46,577 bases of DNA from Coleofasciculus sp. LEGE 07092 (lineage in GTDB: Bacteria; Cyanobacteriota; Cyanobacteriia; Cyanobacteriales; Coleofasciculaceae), in assembly GCF_015207375.1 (NCBI RefSeq), contig NZ_JADEWY010000042.1:1-46577 (forward strand). The letters run 5' to 3'. Both the position numbers and the translations under genes were made by a program. Of the stretch, positions 7,943 through 16,465 are shown piece by piece (within the stretch, counting starts at the first letter, position 1; each line of letters begins with the position of its first letter). Under the pieces are notes generated by a model. The model searched no databases. It was given only the letters and a program-made list of their open reading frames with translations, and was not told where the DNA came from.

Positions 7943-8887
7943 TTAGCAGCGTACTATATCGATCGAAGGCTCAATCGGCATGACTCCTTCTTGAGTATGA
8001 CGTTCTGAAGCATAACCCCAACGGATTGGAATGTGATCGTTTCCTTTACTGTGCAAAAAATTTACTAAGTTTTGTAACAATGAAGGGGTAATGGTTTCGT
8101 GTTCCAATTCTTCAGTTAACTGGACAGGTAGGGGTTCGATTTCTTGGGTTGGCAGAATACCCGTCAGTAAAGGAACCTCTTCAACTAAATTCAATGTGAT
8201 CAGCCTGAATGCAATTTGCTGTACCTCTTCAACGGTGAGTTTCAGTTCCTTGGAAATTGCAGACAGAGAAAGTGTACCTTGAGCGTTGTCCCACACCTTC
8301 TTTTCTAGATAATTCAGTTGATAGGGAGGGGAACTAGCCGCGATACCAACCAAACCCCCATTCGGATCAGGTAACTTATCAGCTAGGGTGTCCCATTTTT
8401 TGAGCATTCGCAACCCAATCAAAATTGCTTCCGTCGCCGATACGGTCAAACCCGTCATTTCTCGCGTTGGTATGGGCGCGTTTTGGATAAACTTGAACTG
8501 ACCGTCTTTGAGTTCAAATAAGGTACTGACTCGCTCCAATACCTGCATCTGAAACAGTTGTTTGAGTTGTTCGGCGGATAAAATAGCCTTGCGTCTCAAC
8601 GATAAACCTAGGGGTTTATCCGTGGGACATAACTGAACGAGTTTAGCAACGACGCGCTTGCTAACCCCCATCTGCTGAGACATCAGCGTTGCTAACCCCT
8701 GATGGTCTAACTGATTTGCGGCTGCCACGATGCGTCCCTGATGGACCCAGATGTAATGAATATCGCTCGGTGTTGTGGGATCATCTGGCAAAGAACCAAG
8801 CGTTAGCAAGCCGGTTTTCCGCCCTTTTTCAATAAATTGCAGAATTTCTGGTACAGAAAAGTCTGTTAGGCAACTGGTAATTGACAT
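7943..8887 (-). CDS. DUF4388 (PatA N-terminal-like) domain protein
   Basis: A 314-residue protein. Residues 1-155 match the DUF4388 fold: LTDFSVPEILQFIEKGRKTGLLTL, then IHYIWVHQGRIVAAAN and a helix-rich segment ending FELKDGQFKF. This domain is found at the N-terminus of cyanobacterial PatA-type response regulators and in gliding or sensory proteins. The middle (about 190-240) resembles a winged-helix segment (LEKKVWDNAQGTLSLSAISKELKLTVEEVQQIAFRLITLNLVEE split into helix-turn-helix). There is no receiver domain, so it is a free-standing partner or scaffold. The function is likely regulatory. The exact role is unknown. Confidence 0.75.
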   Translation of the reverse strand: MSITSCLTDFSVPEILQFIEKGRKTGLLTLGSLPDDPTTPSDIHYIWVHQGRIVAAANQLDHQGLATLMSQQMGVSKRVVAKLVQLCPTDKPLGLSLRRKAILSAEQLKQLFQMQVLERVSTLFELKDGQFKFIQNAPIPTREMTGLTVSATEAILIGLRMLKKWDTLADKLPDPNGGLVGIAASSPPYQLNYLEKKVWDNAQGTLSLSAISKELKLTVEEVQQIAFRLITLNLVEEVPLLTGILPTQEIEPLPVQLTEELEHETITPSLLQNLVNFLHSKGNDHIPIRWGYASERHTQEGVMPIEPSIDIVRC

Positions 8888-9423
8888 GGCTCTTTAATTG
8901 AAAACTGAAAACTAACCGAGAAACTGACGGGAGAATCCCATTTAGATGCAAATCTGTAGTGCGGAGACGTTCCCCGCTTGCCATAGTTCCGGGAGCAAGA
9001 TGCTCTCACCACCAGTGGCAGCGTTGGGATACACCCGTAAACTAAATGACTTACTAAAGGCATAGTAAGCTTTTTTTTAGAGTTTGCAAGCCTTGAGTTA
9101 CAGGGCTTTTCAATTCTTCATCAGAGTTTGAAACGTACTCGTTATTTTGTTATCATTTATACAAAATGATGTTAAGTTTTCAATAACATAAGGGCTATAT
9201 ATAGAGAATGAACCTCCCTAAACTAGCCTCAAATGGATTGAAGTAGACTGAGCAAAGACTCACAATTATGTAAATAATATTGAAGCTATGTTAACCCAAT
9301 TCAAATTTATAGGAATTTTAATCGAAAAAACGATAATAAAGCTAATTCTTATTTATTTTATAAATGAGTATTGATTAACATAAAAAAGAAGAGGAGGGTA
9401 GAGCAATTTACAACTAAAAACCC
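8888..9423. other. Intergenic region with palindrome remnants, upstream of modA
   Basis: No gene is supported. The left half holds degenerate dispersed repeats: a GCGGAGACGTTCC-type half-element near 8961 and an imperfect GGGAGCA/TGCTCTC palindrome at 8991-9007. The right half (about 9130-9420) is strongly AT-rich and presumably carries the promoter of the molybdate operon. I could not identify a molybdate-responsive operator. Confidence 0.5.
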
Positions 9424-10242
9424 ATGAGTAAAAGACGTGTCTTCACCGTCATGGCTTGGATGGTTGCGATAGTTCTAATAGTAGTCGGCTGTAGTCAAGT
9501 CACAACCAATCAGCCCTCTGCAACATCACCCCCCCAAGCACAACCTCAAGAACTGACAGTATCAGCGGCTGCCAGTCTGCAAGATGCCATGAAAGCCGCA
9601 GGAGAAGCTTACACAAAAGAAAACCCAAACACCACCCTTAATTACAACTTTGGTAGTTCCGGTACGTTGCAGCAACAAATTGAACAGGGAGCGCCTGTTG
9701 ATATCTTCATTTCGGCAGCAGAAAAACAGATGAATGCTTTAGAAGAAAAAGATCTGCTGCTAGATAGTACTCGCAAAAACCTCTTAAAAAACCAAGTGGT
9801 CTTGATTGTACCTAACAATGGGAATGCACCTGATATTTCTGACTTTAAGGACTTAGCGGGTAGCCAAATACAACGATTCTCTATCGGAGAACCTGAAAGC
9901 GTTCCCGCCGGACAATATAGCAAGGAAGTATTGACATCGCTTAAGATTTACAACCAACTTCAAACCAAAACTGTCTTCGCTAAAGATGTACGTCAAGTCC
10001 TCTCTTATGTAGAGACGGGTAACGTTGATGCAGCCATTGTCTACGCCACTGATGCCAAAGTCTCTGATAAAGTAAAGGTAGTCACGACTGCACTAGCAGA
10101 CACTCATAAACCGATTATCTATCCCATAGCAGTCATTAAAGATAGTAAAAATCCAGAAACGGCTAAGGAATTTGTGGAGTTTCTATCAAGCAACGAAACT
10201 CAAGCAGTTTTTGAAGAGTACGGCTTTAGTATGGCTCAGTAA
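9424..10242 (+). CDS. modA: Molybdate ABC transporter substrate-binding lipoprotein ModA
   Basis: A 272-residue periplasmic binding protein for molybdate (and usually tungstate). It has a lipoprotein signal (AWMVAIVLIVVGC, Cys23) and a short linker. The ModA core follows: LTVSAAASLQDAMKAAGEAY, NFGSSGTLQQQIEQGAPVDIFISA, and GNVDAAIVYATDAK. These Ser/Ala positions bind the oxyanion in known ModA structures. The next gene encodes a fused permease/ATPase, giving a complete importer that supplies molybdenum for molybdopterin enzymes such as nitrate reductase. The intergenic gap of 73 bp is compatible with one operon. Confidence 0.93.
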   Translation: MSKRRVFTVMAWMVAIVLIVVGCSQVTTNQPSATSPPQAQPQELTVSAAASLQDAMKAAGEAYTKENPNTTLNYNFGSSGTLQQQIEQGAPVDIFISAAEKQMNALEEKDLLLDSTRKNLLKNQVVLIVPNNGNAPDISDFKDLAGSQIQRFSIGEPESVPAGQYSKEVLTSLKIYNQLQTKTVFAKDVRQVLSYVETGNVDAAIVYATDAKVSDKVKVVTTALADTHKPIIYPIAVIKDSKNPETAKEFVEFLSSNETQAVFEEYGFSMAQ

Positions 10243-10315
10243 ACTCACTTCCCTTTTGTTATTTTTTAATTTTGCACTGGAGCGAAGCGATCGCAACCCG
10301 TCAAGCGTAGCTAAC

Positions 10316-12262
10316 ATGGAAATGGATTTATCTCCCCTATGGATCTCCCTCAAAACAGCTTTAGTCGCCACAATCTTCGCCTTTTTCACAGGAATGATGG
10401 CAGCTTGGTGGATGCATAGCTATCAAGGCAAAGGTAGAGGGTTTATTGACGGCATTTTTACCCTTCCTCTCGTACTTCCGCCAACGGTGACAGGTTTTCT
10501 ATTGCTGCTGCTTTTGGGTAGAAATAGTCCTGTGGGACAAGTGTTGAGGCAGTTTGGCATCAACTTTGTTTTCACTTGGTCAGCCGCCGTAATTGCATCG
10601 AGTGTGGTTGCCTTTCCTTTAATGTATAAAACGACGCTGGGAGCCTTTGAACAAGTTGAAACTAATTTGCTTAATAGCGCTCGCACCTTGGGGGTTCCTG
10701 AGTGGAAAATTTTTGGGTTAGTCCTCCTACCTCTAGCAGGCTCGGGAGTTGTAGCTGGGACGATTCTATCGTTTGCCAGAGCATTAGGTGAATTTGGTGC
10801 CACATTAATGGTAGCTGGCAGCATTCCTGGCAAAACACAAACCATACCGATCGCTATTTTTTTTGAGGCAGAAGCCGGAAGAATAGGTCAAGCTTTAAAC
10901 TGGGTGCTGATTATGGTAGCGATTTCCCTAGCTGTGATTACTGCTATTAACTATTGGTCTAGCACCCAAAGTCTGAAAAATACAGTTCCCCCAAAAGCCA
11001 GCACGTTTACTAAAAAACTGTTAAATTTCTTGATTCTGGGTCAGTTTCAGGATGTGGAATTCTCGGACGGGAATGCATCAGGCAAAACCAGGTCGGTAGG
11101 GGCGGACTCACCCCTCTCTGAGTGGAACAATAAAATTGGTAAATCTGCCCTTACAAAAGGTGACACCCATGAAACCAAACGGAATCGAAAGCAAAATGTA
11201 GAACTTTTAGTTAATCTGCAAAAAAACTTTCCTAGCTTTAAACTCGAAACCACCTTTAGTGCAGATGGAAACCCTTTGGGACTCTTAGGCGCTTCCGGTT
11301 CTGGCAAAAGTATGACTCTACGTTGCATTGCTGGTTTGGAAACTCCGACTGAGGGACGCATCATTTTAAACGGACGAGTTTTATTTGATTCGCAACGGGG
11401 TATTAATGTTCCTAGTCGCAAACGCCGAATTGGTTTGGTTTTTCAAAATTACGCCCTTTTTCCCCACCTAACTATCGCTCAAAATATTGCTTTTGGTCTG
11501 CAAAATTTACCCAAAGTAAAACGTATACAGCGAGTTTCAAAATACCTCAATCTGATGCAGTTGAAAGGAATGGAAGACCGCTACCCTCACCAAATTTCAG
11601 GCGGACAGCAACAACGGGTAGCATTAGCCAGAGCTTTAGCAATTGAGCCAGAAGCCTTACTCTTAGATGAACCCCTTTCAGCATTAGATACTTATTTACG
11701 AAGTCAGATCGAACAACTGCTGATTGAGGTTCTTTCGAGGTATAAAGGAGTCACACTTTTTATCACCCACAAACTAGAGGAAGCCTATCGAATTTGTCAT
11801 AATCTTTTGATTCTTTCGGACGGAAAAATTATCGCCGATGGATCGAAAGAAGAAATCTTTGAGCGTCCTCCCACCTTCAAAGCCGCACAGGTTACAGAAT
11901 GCAAAAACTTTTCCCATGTCCAGACTGTTGATTCCCAACACATCGAGGCGCTGGACTGGGGGTGTATCCTCCACATTGTCGAACCTATCCCAGACTTATT
12001 AACTTATGTGGGAATTCGCGCCCATCACCTCACGTTTTCAAATAATCCGAATCAAAAGAACACCTTTCCTTGCTGGTTAGTAAAGACGAGTGAAACCCAG
12101 CACCGAGTAACTTTGTATATCAGGCTGAACAGTCCTCCAGACGGTTCTCGTAAATACCATCTGCAAGCTGAAGTGTATAAAGAAAAGTGGGCTAACCTAA
12201 AAGACCGACCTTTTCCGTGGTATATCCGTTTAGATCCGCTACGGCTGATTTTAATGGAGTAG
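10316..12262 (+). CDS. modBC: Fused molybdate ABC permease-ATPase ModBC
   Basis: A 648-residue fusion started at ATG 10316; the open frame extends further upstream but those codons overlap modA and lack permease features. Residues 1-230 are the ModB permease with five or six membrane helices and the EAA-type loop (NSARTLGVPEWKIFGLVLLPLA). A linker of about 80 residues rich in polar residues follows. Residues about 300-530 are the ModC ATPase: Walker A GASGSGKS, Q-loop VFQNYALFPH, signature SGGQQQRVALARAL, Walker B ALLLDEPLSALD and a switch histidine in FITHKLEEAY. The C-terminus resembles a divergent TOBE/regulatory domain. ModB-ModC fusion is known in cyanobacteria. Confidence 0.93.
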   Translation: MEMDLSPLWISLKTALVATIFAFFTGMMAAWWMHSYQGKGRGFIDGIFTLPLVLPPTVTGFLLLLLLGRNSPVGQVLRQFGINFVFTWSAAVIASSVVAFPLMYKTTLGAFEQVETNLLNSARTLGVPEWKIFGLVLLPLAGSGVVAGTILSFARALGEFGATLMVAGSIPGKTQTIPIAIFFEAEAGRIGQALNWVLIMVAISLAVITAINYWSSTQSLKNTVPPKASTFTKKLLNFLILGQFQDVEFSDGNASGKTRSVGADSPLSEWNNKIGKSALTKGDTHETKRNRKQNVELLVNLQKNFPSFKLETTFSADGNPLGLLGASGSGKSMTLRCIAGLETPTEGRIILNGRVLFDSQRGINVPSRKRRIGLVFQNYALFPHLTIAQNIAFGLQNLPKVKRIQRVSKYLNLMQLKGMEDRYPHQISGGQQQRVALARALAIEPEALLLDEPLSALDTYLRSQIEQLLIEVLSRYKGVTLFITHKLEEAYRICHNLLILSDGKIIADGSKEEIFERPPTFKAAQVTECKNFSHVQTVDSQHIEALDWGCILHIVEPIPDLLTYVGIRAHHLTFSNNPNQKNTFPCWLVKTSETQHRVTLYIRLNSPPDGSRKYHLQAEVYKEKWANLKDRPFPWYIRLDPLRLILME

Positions 12263-12272
12263 AAACGCTATA

Positions 12273-12515
12273 TTATAAATCGGAATCAATCAAAGCTTTA
12301 ATAACTCCGACTTTAGCTTGAGAAACCTTAGATCCAGAGATAGGGTTAGTCGAGGCGATAAAATACTCTCCCGTAGGCAGATAGTGTAGAGCCAGTTCTG
12401 GGTGAGTGATAATCTCCCAATCCTTATAGATTTCACTCTTCTCTTCCTCATGCTGAGGACGATGGCTTTCGTAACACCAGCCAGCGGCAAGTAACTTTTC
12501 TAGTAGAGATGACAT
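12273..12515 (-). CDS. Small protein of unknown function
   Basis: An 80-residue protein convergent with modBC, with stops 10 bp apart. It begins MSSLLEKLLAAGWCYESHRPQ, then a charged stretch and a beta-like region (EIITHPELALHYLPTGEYFIAS). No signal peptide, membrane helix or catalytic motif is seen. The codon use and acidic composition look like a real soluble protein. A second frame covering nearly the same bases (12290-12490) has none of these qualities. I do not recognise a family. Confidence 0.6.
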   Translation of the reverse strand: MSSLLEKLLAAGWCYESHRPQHEEEKSEIYKDWEIITHPELALHYLPTGEYFIASTNPISGSKVSQAKVGVIKALIDSDL

Positions 12516-12858
12516 AGGGGAAATCTTCTAGTTCTTACAAAAAAAATCAGCGACTTGTTAAATAAGTCTGCCACGGGTAGATTCTCCCTGAACAGTAACT
12601 CAACCCTAGAAACTGCTCCTCTACCCTAACATCAATACAGCAAGGAAGGCTACTATTTTAAAGCTGTATATTGAAGGGATTGATGGGCTGCAATTGGGCG
12701 ATCAGATGAATTATGAATGGTGCATTAGTGACGATGACGATATAAACGCCCCAGTTTAAGGACGGATAGGTTGTCTAAGATGGGTTGAAGAAATTTTAAC
12801 AGTAAAACCCTTTATCTCGAGCGATAAACTGTAGATTAATTTTATATTTGGTAATTCT
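12516..12858. other. Intergenic region, possible gene remnant
   Basis: No intact gene is seen. A plus-strand frame from about 12616 to 12759 reads as a plausible protein fragment (KLYIEGIDGLQLGDQ ... DDDDINAPV, then TAA) but has no ATG until its last 17 codons and a stop codon just upstream. It could be a gene remnant. The rest is AT-rich leader of the CobT-like gene. Confidence 0.35.
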
Positions 12859-14001
12859 GTGATCCGAATCTATACCCAGCTCAAACAGGGACATCAATGG
12901 TTGCAACAGTATCAGGGGCGTCCGCCCGTGTTCGCCTGCATTTTAGGATTTACGGCTGCGGGTTTGATTCCCGGTATTTCTGCTGCTGGTGCCACACCCG
13001 CCGATCGCAAGTATACTGCGATCGCAGATGCCGAATTTTTAATCAACGGACCGACTCCCCATCCTCGGTATCCCCTGCCGCCTTTAGACATTGGGGCATC
13101 TCCTGTACTCATTTCTCGCGCTGTCATCGAAGCGTGCAACCTGCCTGTATATCTTTTCAACGCCGGTTTACCTCAACCCCCAGCCGTACCTGCTATTGAC
13201 TTGGGTGGTGTTCCTGCTAATTGCCTGACTTCTGGAAATGCCCTGCCCCTCGACACCGTAAAACACCTGTTTGAACAAGGGGTAAAGTGGGGGCAAAAAC
13301 TTGCAGCTATTGCGGCTGATGGCTATTTAATTATTGGAGAATGTGTGGTGGGAGGAACCACAACGGCTTTGAGTATCCTAACAGGGTTAGGCATTGCCGC
13401 TGCGGGTAAGGTCAATAGCAGTCACCCAACCTGCAATCATGCCCAAAAGTGGGAAATTGTGCAGGTTGGGTTGCAACGTGCCCGACTGGAGCATGGTTAT
13501 GCTATTGATCCCTTCCAATTAGTGGCAGCGGTAGGAGATCCCATGCAAATCGCTGCCGCCGGACTGGTGATGGGGGCAAGTCGTAGCAGTGGGGTTCTGT
13601 TAGCTGGTGGTACGCAAATGCTGGCAGTTTACGCTTTAGCAGAAGCGTTAGCACAGCCTAGAGTGTTGGGCGATAGGTTTAAGTTAAAAGGCATTGAGCC
13701 TGATTCGTTCCTATGGCAACCCACCCGAGTCGTTGTAGGAACAACCCGATGGGTGGCAGAAGACTCCACCGGTGACACGATTGGATTAGCACAAGCTATT
13801 GGCGGCGTGCCTCTTTTAGCAACCGAGTTGAGTTTTGCGACATCCCAATACCCTCAACTGCGAGCTTACGAGCAAGGCTATGTTAAGGAAGGGGTTGGTG
13901 CTGGGGGATGTGCGATCGCTTGCCATCTCTCCAAAGGCTGGAACTCTATGGAATTACTTCAAAGGATTGAAGCTTTGGTCGAGCGATACAACCGATGTTA
14001 G
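12859..14001 (+). CDS. cobT: Nicotinate-nucleotide-dimethylbenzimidazole phosphoribosyltransferase-like protein (TIGR00303 type)
   Basis: A 380-residue protein beginning at GTG 12859. It belongs to the CobT-related family found in cyanobacteria and archaea: the glycine-rich stretch IIGECVVGGTTTALSILTGLG, the KVNSSHPTCNHAQKWEIV block, PMQIAAAGLVMGAS, and LLAGGTQMLAVYALAEAL. In classical CobT the reaction makes alpha-ribazole phosphate for the lower ligand of cobamides. Cyanobacteria make pseudocobalamin with adenine as lower base, so the true base and partner of this branch are uncertain. The protein looks full length and cytoplasmic. It stands alone, convergent with a coiled-coil protein gene. 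Confidence 0.82.
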   Translation: MIRIYTQLKQGHQWLQQYQGRPPVFACILGFTAAGLIPGISAAGATPADRKYTAIADAEFLINGPTPHPRYPLPPLDIGASPVLISRAVIEACNLPVYLFNAGLPQPPAVPAIDLGGVPANCLTSGNALPLDTVKHLFEQGVKWGQKLAAIAADGYLIIGECVVGGTTTALSILTGLGIAAAGKVNSSHPTCNHAQKWEIVQVGLQRARLEHGYAIDPFQLVAAVGDPMQIAAAGLVMGASRSSGVLLAGGTQMLAVYALAEALAQPRVLGDRFKLKGIEPDSFLWQPTRVVVGTTRWVAEDSTGDTIGLAQAIGGVPLLATELSFATSQYPQLRAYEQGYVKEGVGAGGCAIACHLSKGWNSMELLQRIEALVERYNRC

Positions 14002-14010
14002 TGAGATAAG

Positions 14011-14427
14011 TTAGGAGTGGATTCTGCGAACGAGTAACTGTTCTTCTAGAGCCGCAATGCGATTGTAGGCGGCTGTCAGTTGAGCGGTTAGGCGTTGCAC
14101 TTGAACGTCAGCAGACAGAACATTATCACTGTTTTGATGGGAATTTATGCTCTCACTGTTGCTGTCAATTAAAATATCTTTATGTTCCATCACAGAGTCG
14201 AGAAGACTGGGGCTGTGGTAGGTATACGGTCTCTCATTTACCCCTAACGAGGATGGGTTAGAGCCTGATGGTGGTATTTGGCGAATTGCCAACACACATT
14301 CTGACACTTGGTGACTGAGCTGATCGATGATTTGATATAGCGAATCAACTTTATGACTTAGACCGACGATTTGCTGTTGAGCTGTATCCATGCGACTGCC
14401 AATTTCCATAACTTGGTTCTCTCTCAT
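14011..14427 (-). CDS. Coiled-coil protein of unknown function
   Basis: A 138-residue protein with two helical coiled-coil segments (about 10-50, IGSRMDTAQQQIVGLSHKV; and 108-135, QRLTAQLTAAYNRIAALEEQ) separated by a polar, disordered Ser/Asn/Pro linker. No membrane segment or known motif is visible. It lies 9 bp from the stop of the convergent CobT-like gene. The likely start is ATG 14427. The protein may be a structural or adaptor protein, but nothing here identifies a partner. Confidence 0.6.
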   Translation of the reverse strand: MRENQVMEIGSRMDTAQQQIVGLSHKVDSLYQIIDQLSHQVSECVLAIRQIPPSGSNPSSLGVNERPYTYHSPSLLDSVMEHKDILIDSNSESINSHQNSDNVLSADVQVQRLTAQLTAAYNRIAALEEQLLVRRIHS

Positions 14428-14819
14428 GCTAGTTAATGTAAGCCAAAAAGCCTCTTGAGTGCTGATTCATTTAATTATTTGAGACAATTGGGCAATTCAA
14501 GCATTTGCTCATTTTTTTCTAGGGTCAATTGTGAAAATTTCAGCGATCGCTCATTCAAAATTTAAGGTTAATTTAGTCGTGTATTCACTAGCTTTCGAGC
14601 CTTTTCAGACTTTTTTACCAATGCAGGCTGCCGTTATCAATCTCACTTTTAGCGACAGAGGAATATGGACAGAATGTATCGTTTTTTGCAGCAAAATAAG
14701 TTTTAGTAACCTCCAGCTCTGTCAAAGGCTAGGATAGGTCTGGTCAGAAATCAAGCAGACTATCAGTAAACGACACCGCCCATGTTACACATAGACGAGG
14801 TATCCAGCAGATTAGAGAG
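14428..14819. other. Intergenic region
   Basis: Nothing beyond one HIP1 site (14541) and AT-rich sequence is seen. A plus-strand frame at 14531-14737 starts with GTG, has no ribosome binding site and lacks protein-like composition. A GAGAG directly before the ATG at 14820 is a weak ribosome binding site for the next gene. Confidence 0.5.
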
Positions 14820-16013
14820 ATGAAACGACGCTCCTTTCTCGTGGGTGCTAGTGCCCTGACTCTAGGGCAGTTGGCATCTGGATGTAATAGCAGGCAGCAG
14901 CAGTCTTTGAACGTGCGACTGCTGAAAGATTCAATCCCAGCTCAACTACTGGGTGAATTTCGCAAGGCGCTCACACAACCCATCGCGCTCAACTTCGAGC
15001 CAGAAACACAGTTAGTGGATGTGTACAAGCGCCTGGAAATCTGGAAGCGGCAAGCAAAGACAAAGGATACTAAACCGCGTTTGTCAATTCCGTTCATTAC
15101 TCCCAAAACTCCAGCGATCGCAAACTTGGTAACATTAGGGGATTATTGGTTAGACGCCGCCATCGAGCAGGAACTGATTCAACCCCTAGAGCTTTCAAAA
15201 TTACCCCAATGGCAGCAGCTACCCCCTCGTTGGCAGTTACTGGTGCAACGCAACCGCAAAGGTAAACTTGACAAATCTGGACTAATCTGGGGCGCACCTT
15301 ACCGCTGGGGCAGTACTGTTATTGCCTATCGCCGCGATAAGTTCAAGGCGCTGGGTTGGACACCGACACAGTGGAGTGATTTGTGGCGTCCCGAGTTACG
15401 CGATCGCATTTCTTTACTGGATCATCCGCGAGAAGTAATCGGTCTGACGTTGAAAAAACTGGGCTTTTCTTACAACACCCCTAATTTAAGTGAGGTGCCA
15501 AACCTTGAAGCGGAACTGTTAGCACTGCACCAACAAGCTAAGTTTTACAGTTCTAAGCACTATTTAGAGCCTCTGATTTTGGGAGATACCTGGCTAGCCG
15601 TGGGTTGGTCTACTGATATCCTGGCACTGCGAGGACGCGATCGGCAAGTTGAAGCAGTACTTCCCCAACCGGGAACGGCTCTTTGGGCAGATGTATGGGT
15701 ACAACCCACCGCTAGAACCCAGCAAGCTAGTACTGGAGAAACCGCAGATTCCCTCTCTCCAACCCAGCAGTGGGTTAATTTTTGCTGGCAACAGCAATCC
15801 GCCATTGAAATTTCTCTGTTGAGCGATGCCGCTTCGCCTCTACTCTTCACCCTTAATCCCCAAGAAATACCCCCAGAAATCCGCAAAAATCCCTTACTTC
15901 TGCCTGATTTGTCTGTTCTCAATGACAGTGAATTTCTCTATCCTCTGCCGAAGGAAGCCGTTGAACAGTATGAGGAATTGTGGCAAGCCATTCGCCCTAT
16001 TAAAGTGACTTAG
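14820..16013 (+). CDS. Extracellular solute-binding protein (PotD-like, Tat/lipoprotein signal)
   Basis: A 397-residue exported protein. The N-terminus combines a twin-arginine-type start (MKRRSFLVGASALTLGQLASGC) with a lipobox ending at Cys22. The body has the two-lobed binding-protein layout of the spermidine/putrescine group, with the hinge and lobe motifs WGAPYRWGSTVIAYRRDKF (about 160-178) and WSDLWRPELRDRISLLD (about 185-201) that are typical of PotD homologues. No permease or ATPase genes are adjacent, so it is an orphan component. The ligand may be a polyamine, but homologues in cyanobacteria are often annotated without evidence. Confidence 0.82.
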   Translation: MKRRSFLVGASALTLGQLASGCNSRQQQSLNVRLLKDSIPAQLLGEFRKALTQPIALNFEPETQLVDVYKRLEIWKRQAKTKDTKPRLSIPFITPKTPAIANLVTLGDYWLDAAIEQELIQPLELSKLPQWQQLPPRWQLLVQRNRKGKLDKSGLIWGAPYRWGSTVIAYRRDKFKALGWTPTQWSDLWRPELRDRISLLDHPREVIGLTLKKLGFSYNTPNLSEVPNLEAELLALHQQAKFYSSKHYLEPLILGDTWLAVGWSTDILALRGRDRQVEAVLPQPGTALWADVWVQPTARTQQASTGETADSLSPTQQWVNFCWQQQSAIEISLLSDAASPLLFTLNPQEIPPEIRKNPLLLPDLSVLNDSEFLYPLPKEAVEQYEELWQAIRPIKVT

Positions 16014-16118
16014 GAAAGGATAAACATAAAAACTAACTGCACCATACCTGTACTCAGCTTGGTGTAGGGTTTTATTAGCCTTGCACCCTGTTGAATCTGA
16101 ACGTTATCCTGGGTCATA

Positions 16119-16307
16119 CTACCTTGTCCCTGAACTTTCACGATCAGGTGAACCAGGACCTGGAGGTAATCCAAGTTTTCCTTGTCCTGCATACTCTCTA
16201 GAGAAGGCAGAATGGTTGCTGTTGTTTCTTATGGTTTGCCCGTTACAGGCTAAGACAGCAGGTGTATTGAGGATAAGGATTCCAAGAATGAGCAATAATC
16301 TAGACAT
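16119..16307 (-). CDS. Small secreted protein
   Basis: A 62-residue protein with a clear signal peptide (MSRLLLILGILILNTPAVLAC, cut near residue 20, or lipoprotein processing at Cys21). A polar Asn/Ser/Gly-rich mature part of about 40 residues follows. The start at 16307 has an AGGAG ribosome binding site seven bases upstream, which favours this strand over the overlapping plus-strand frame at 16081-16338. The mature part ends in a Gly/Pro-rich tail (GLPPGPGSPDRESSGTR). No family is recognised. Confidence 0.6.
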   Translation of the reverse strand: MSRLLLILGILILNTPAVLACNGQTIRNNSNHSAFSREYAGQGKLGLPPGPGSPDRESSGTR

Positions 16308-16465
16308 CGGTTTTTCTCCTAGTGTAGGAACCTACTAGCACTATACACAAACTTACACCTAATTCCTTACCTCTCCAGGGCTATTTATAATAAACTTACA
16401 ATATTAACACATAAATCAAGTATTGGGACAAGGAATTATAAAGACACTCGTTTAGACAACCCAGT

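Noticed and set aside
10172..10315. N-terminal extension of the ModBC frame
   Set aside because: It overlaps modA, has no ribosome binding site and is unlike ModB N-termini; ATG 10316 fits the permease start.
14531..14737. Plus-strand 68-codon frame in an intergenic region
   Set aside because: GTG start, no ribosome binding site and no recognisable protein pattern.
16081..16338. Plus-strand 85-codon frame
   Set aside because: The opposite strand has a signal peptide and AGGAG ribosome binding site, making it the real gene; this frame is a shadow.
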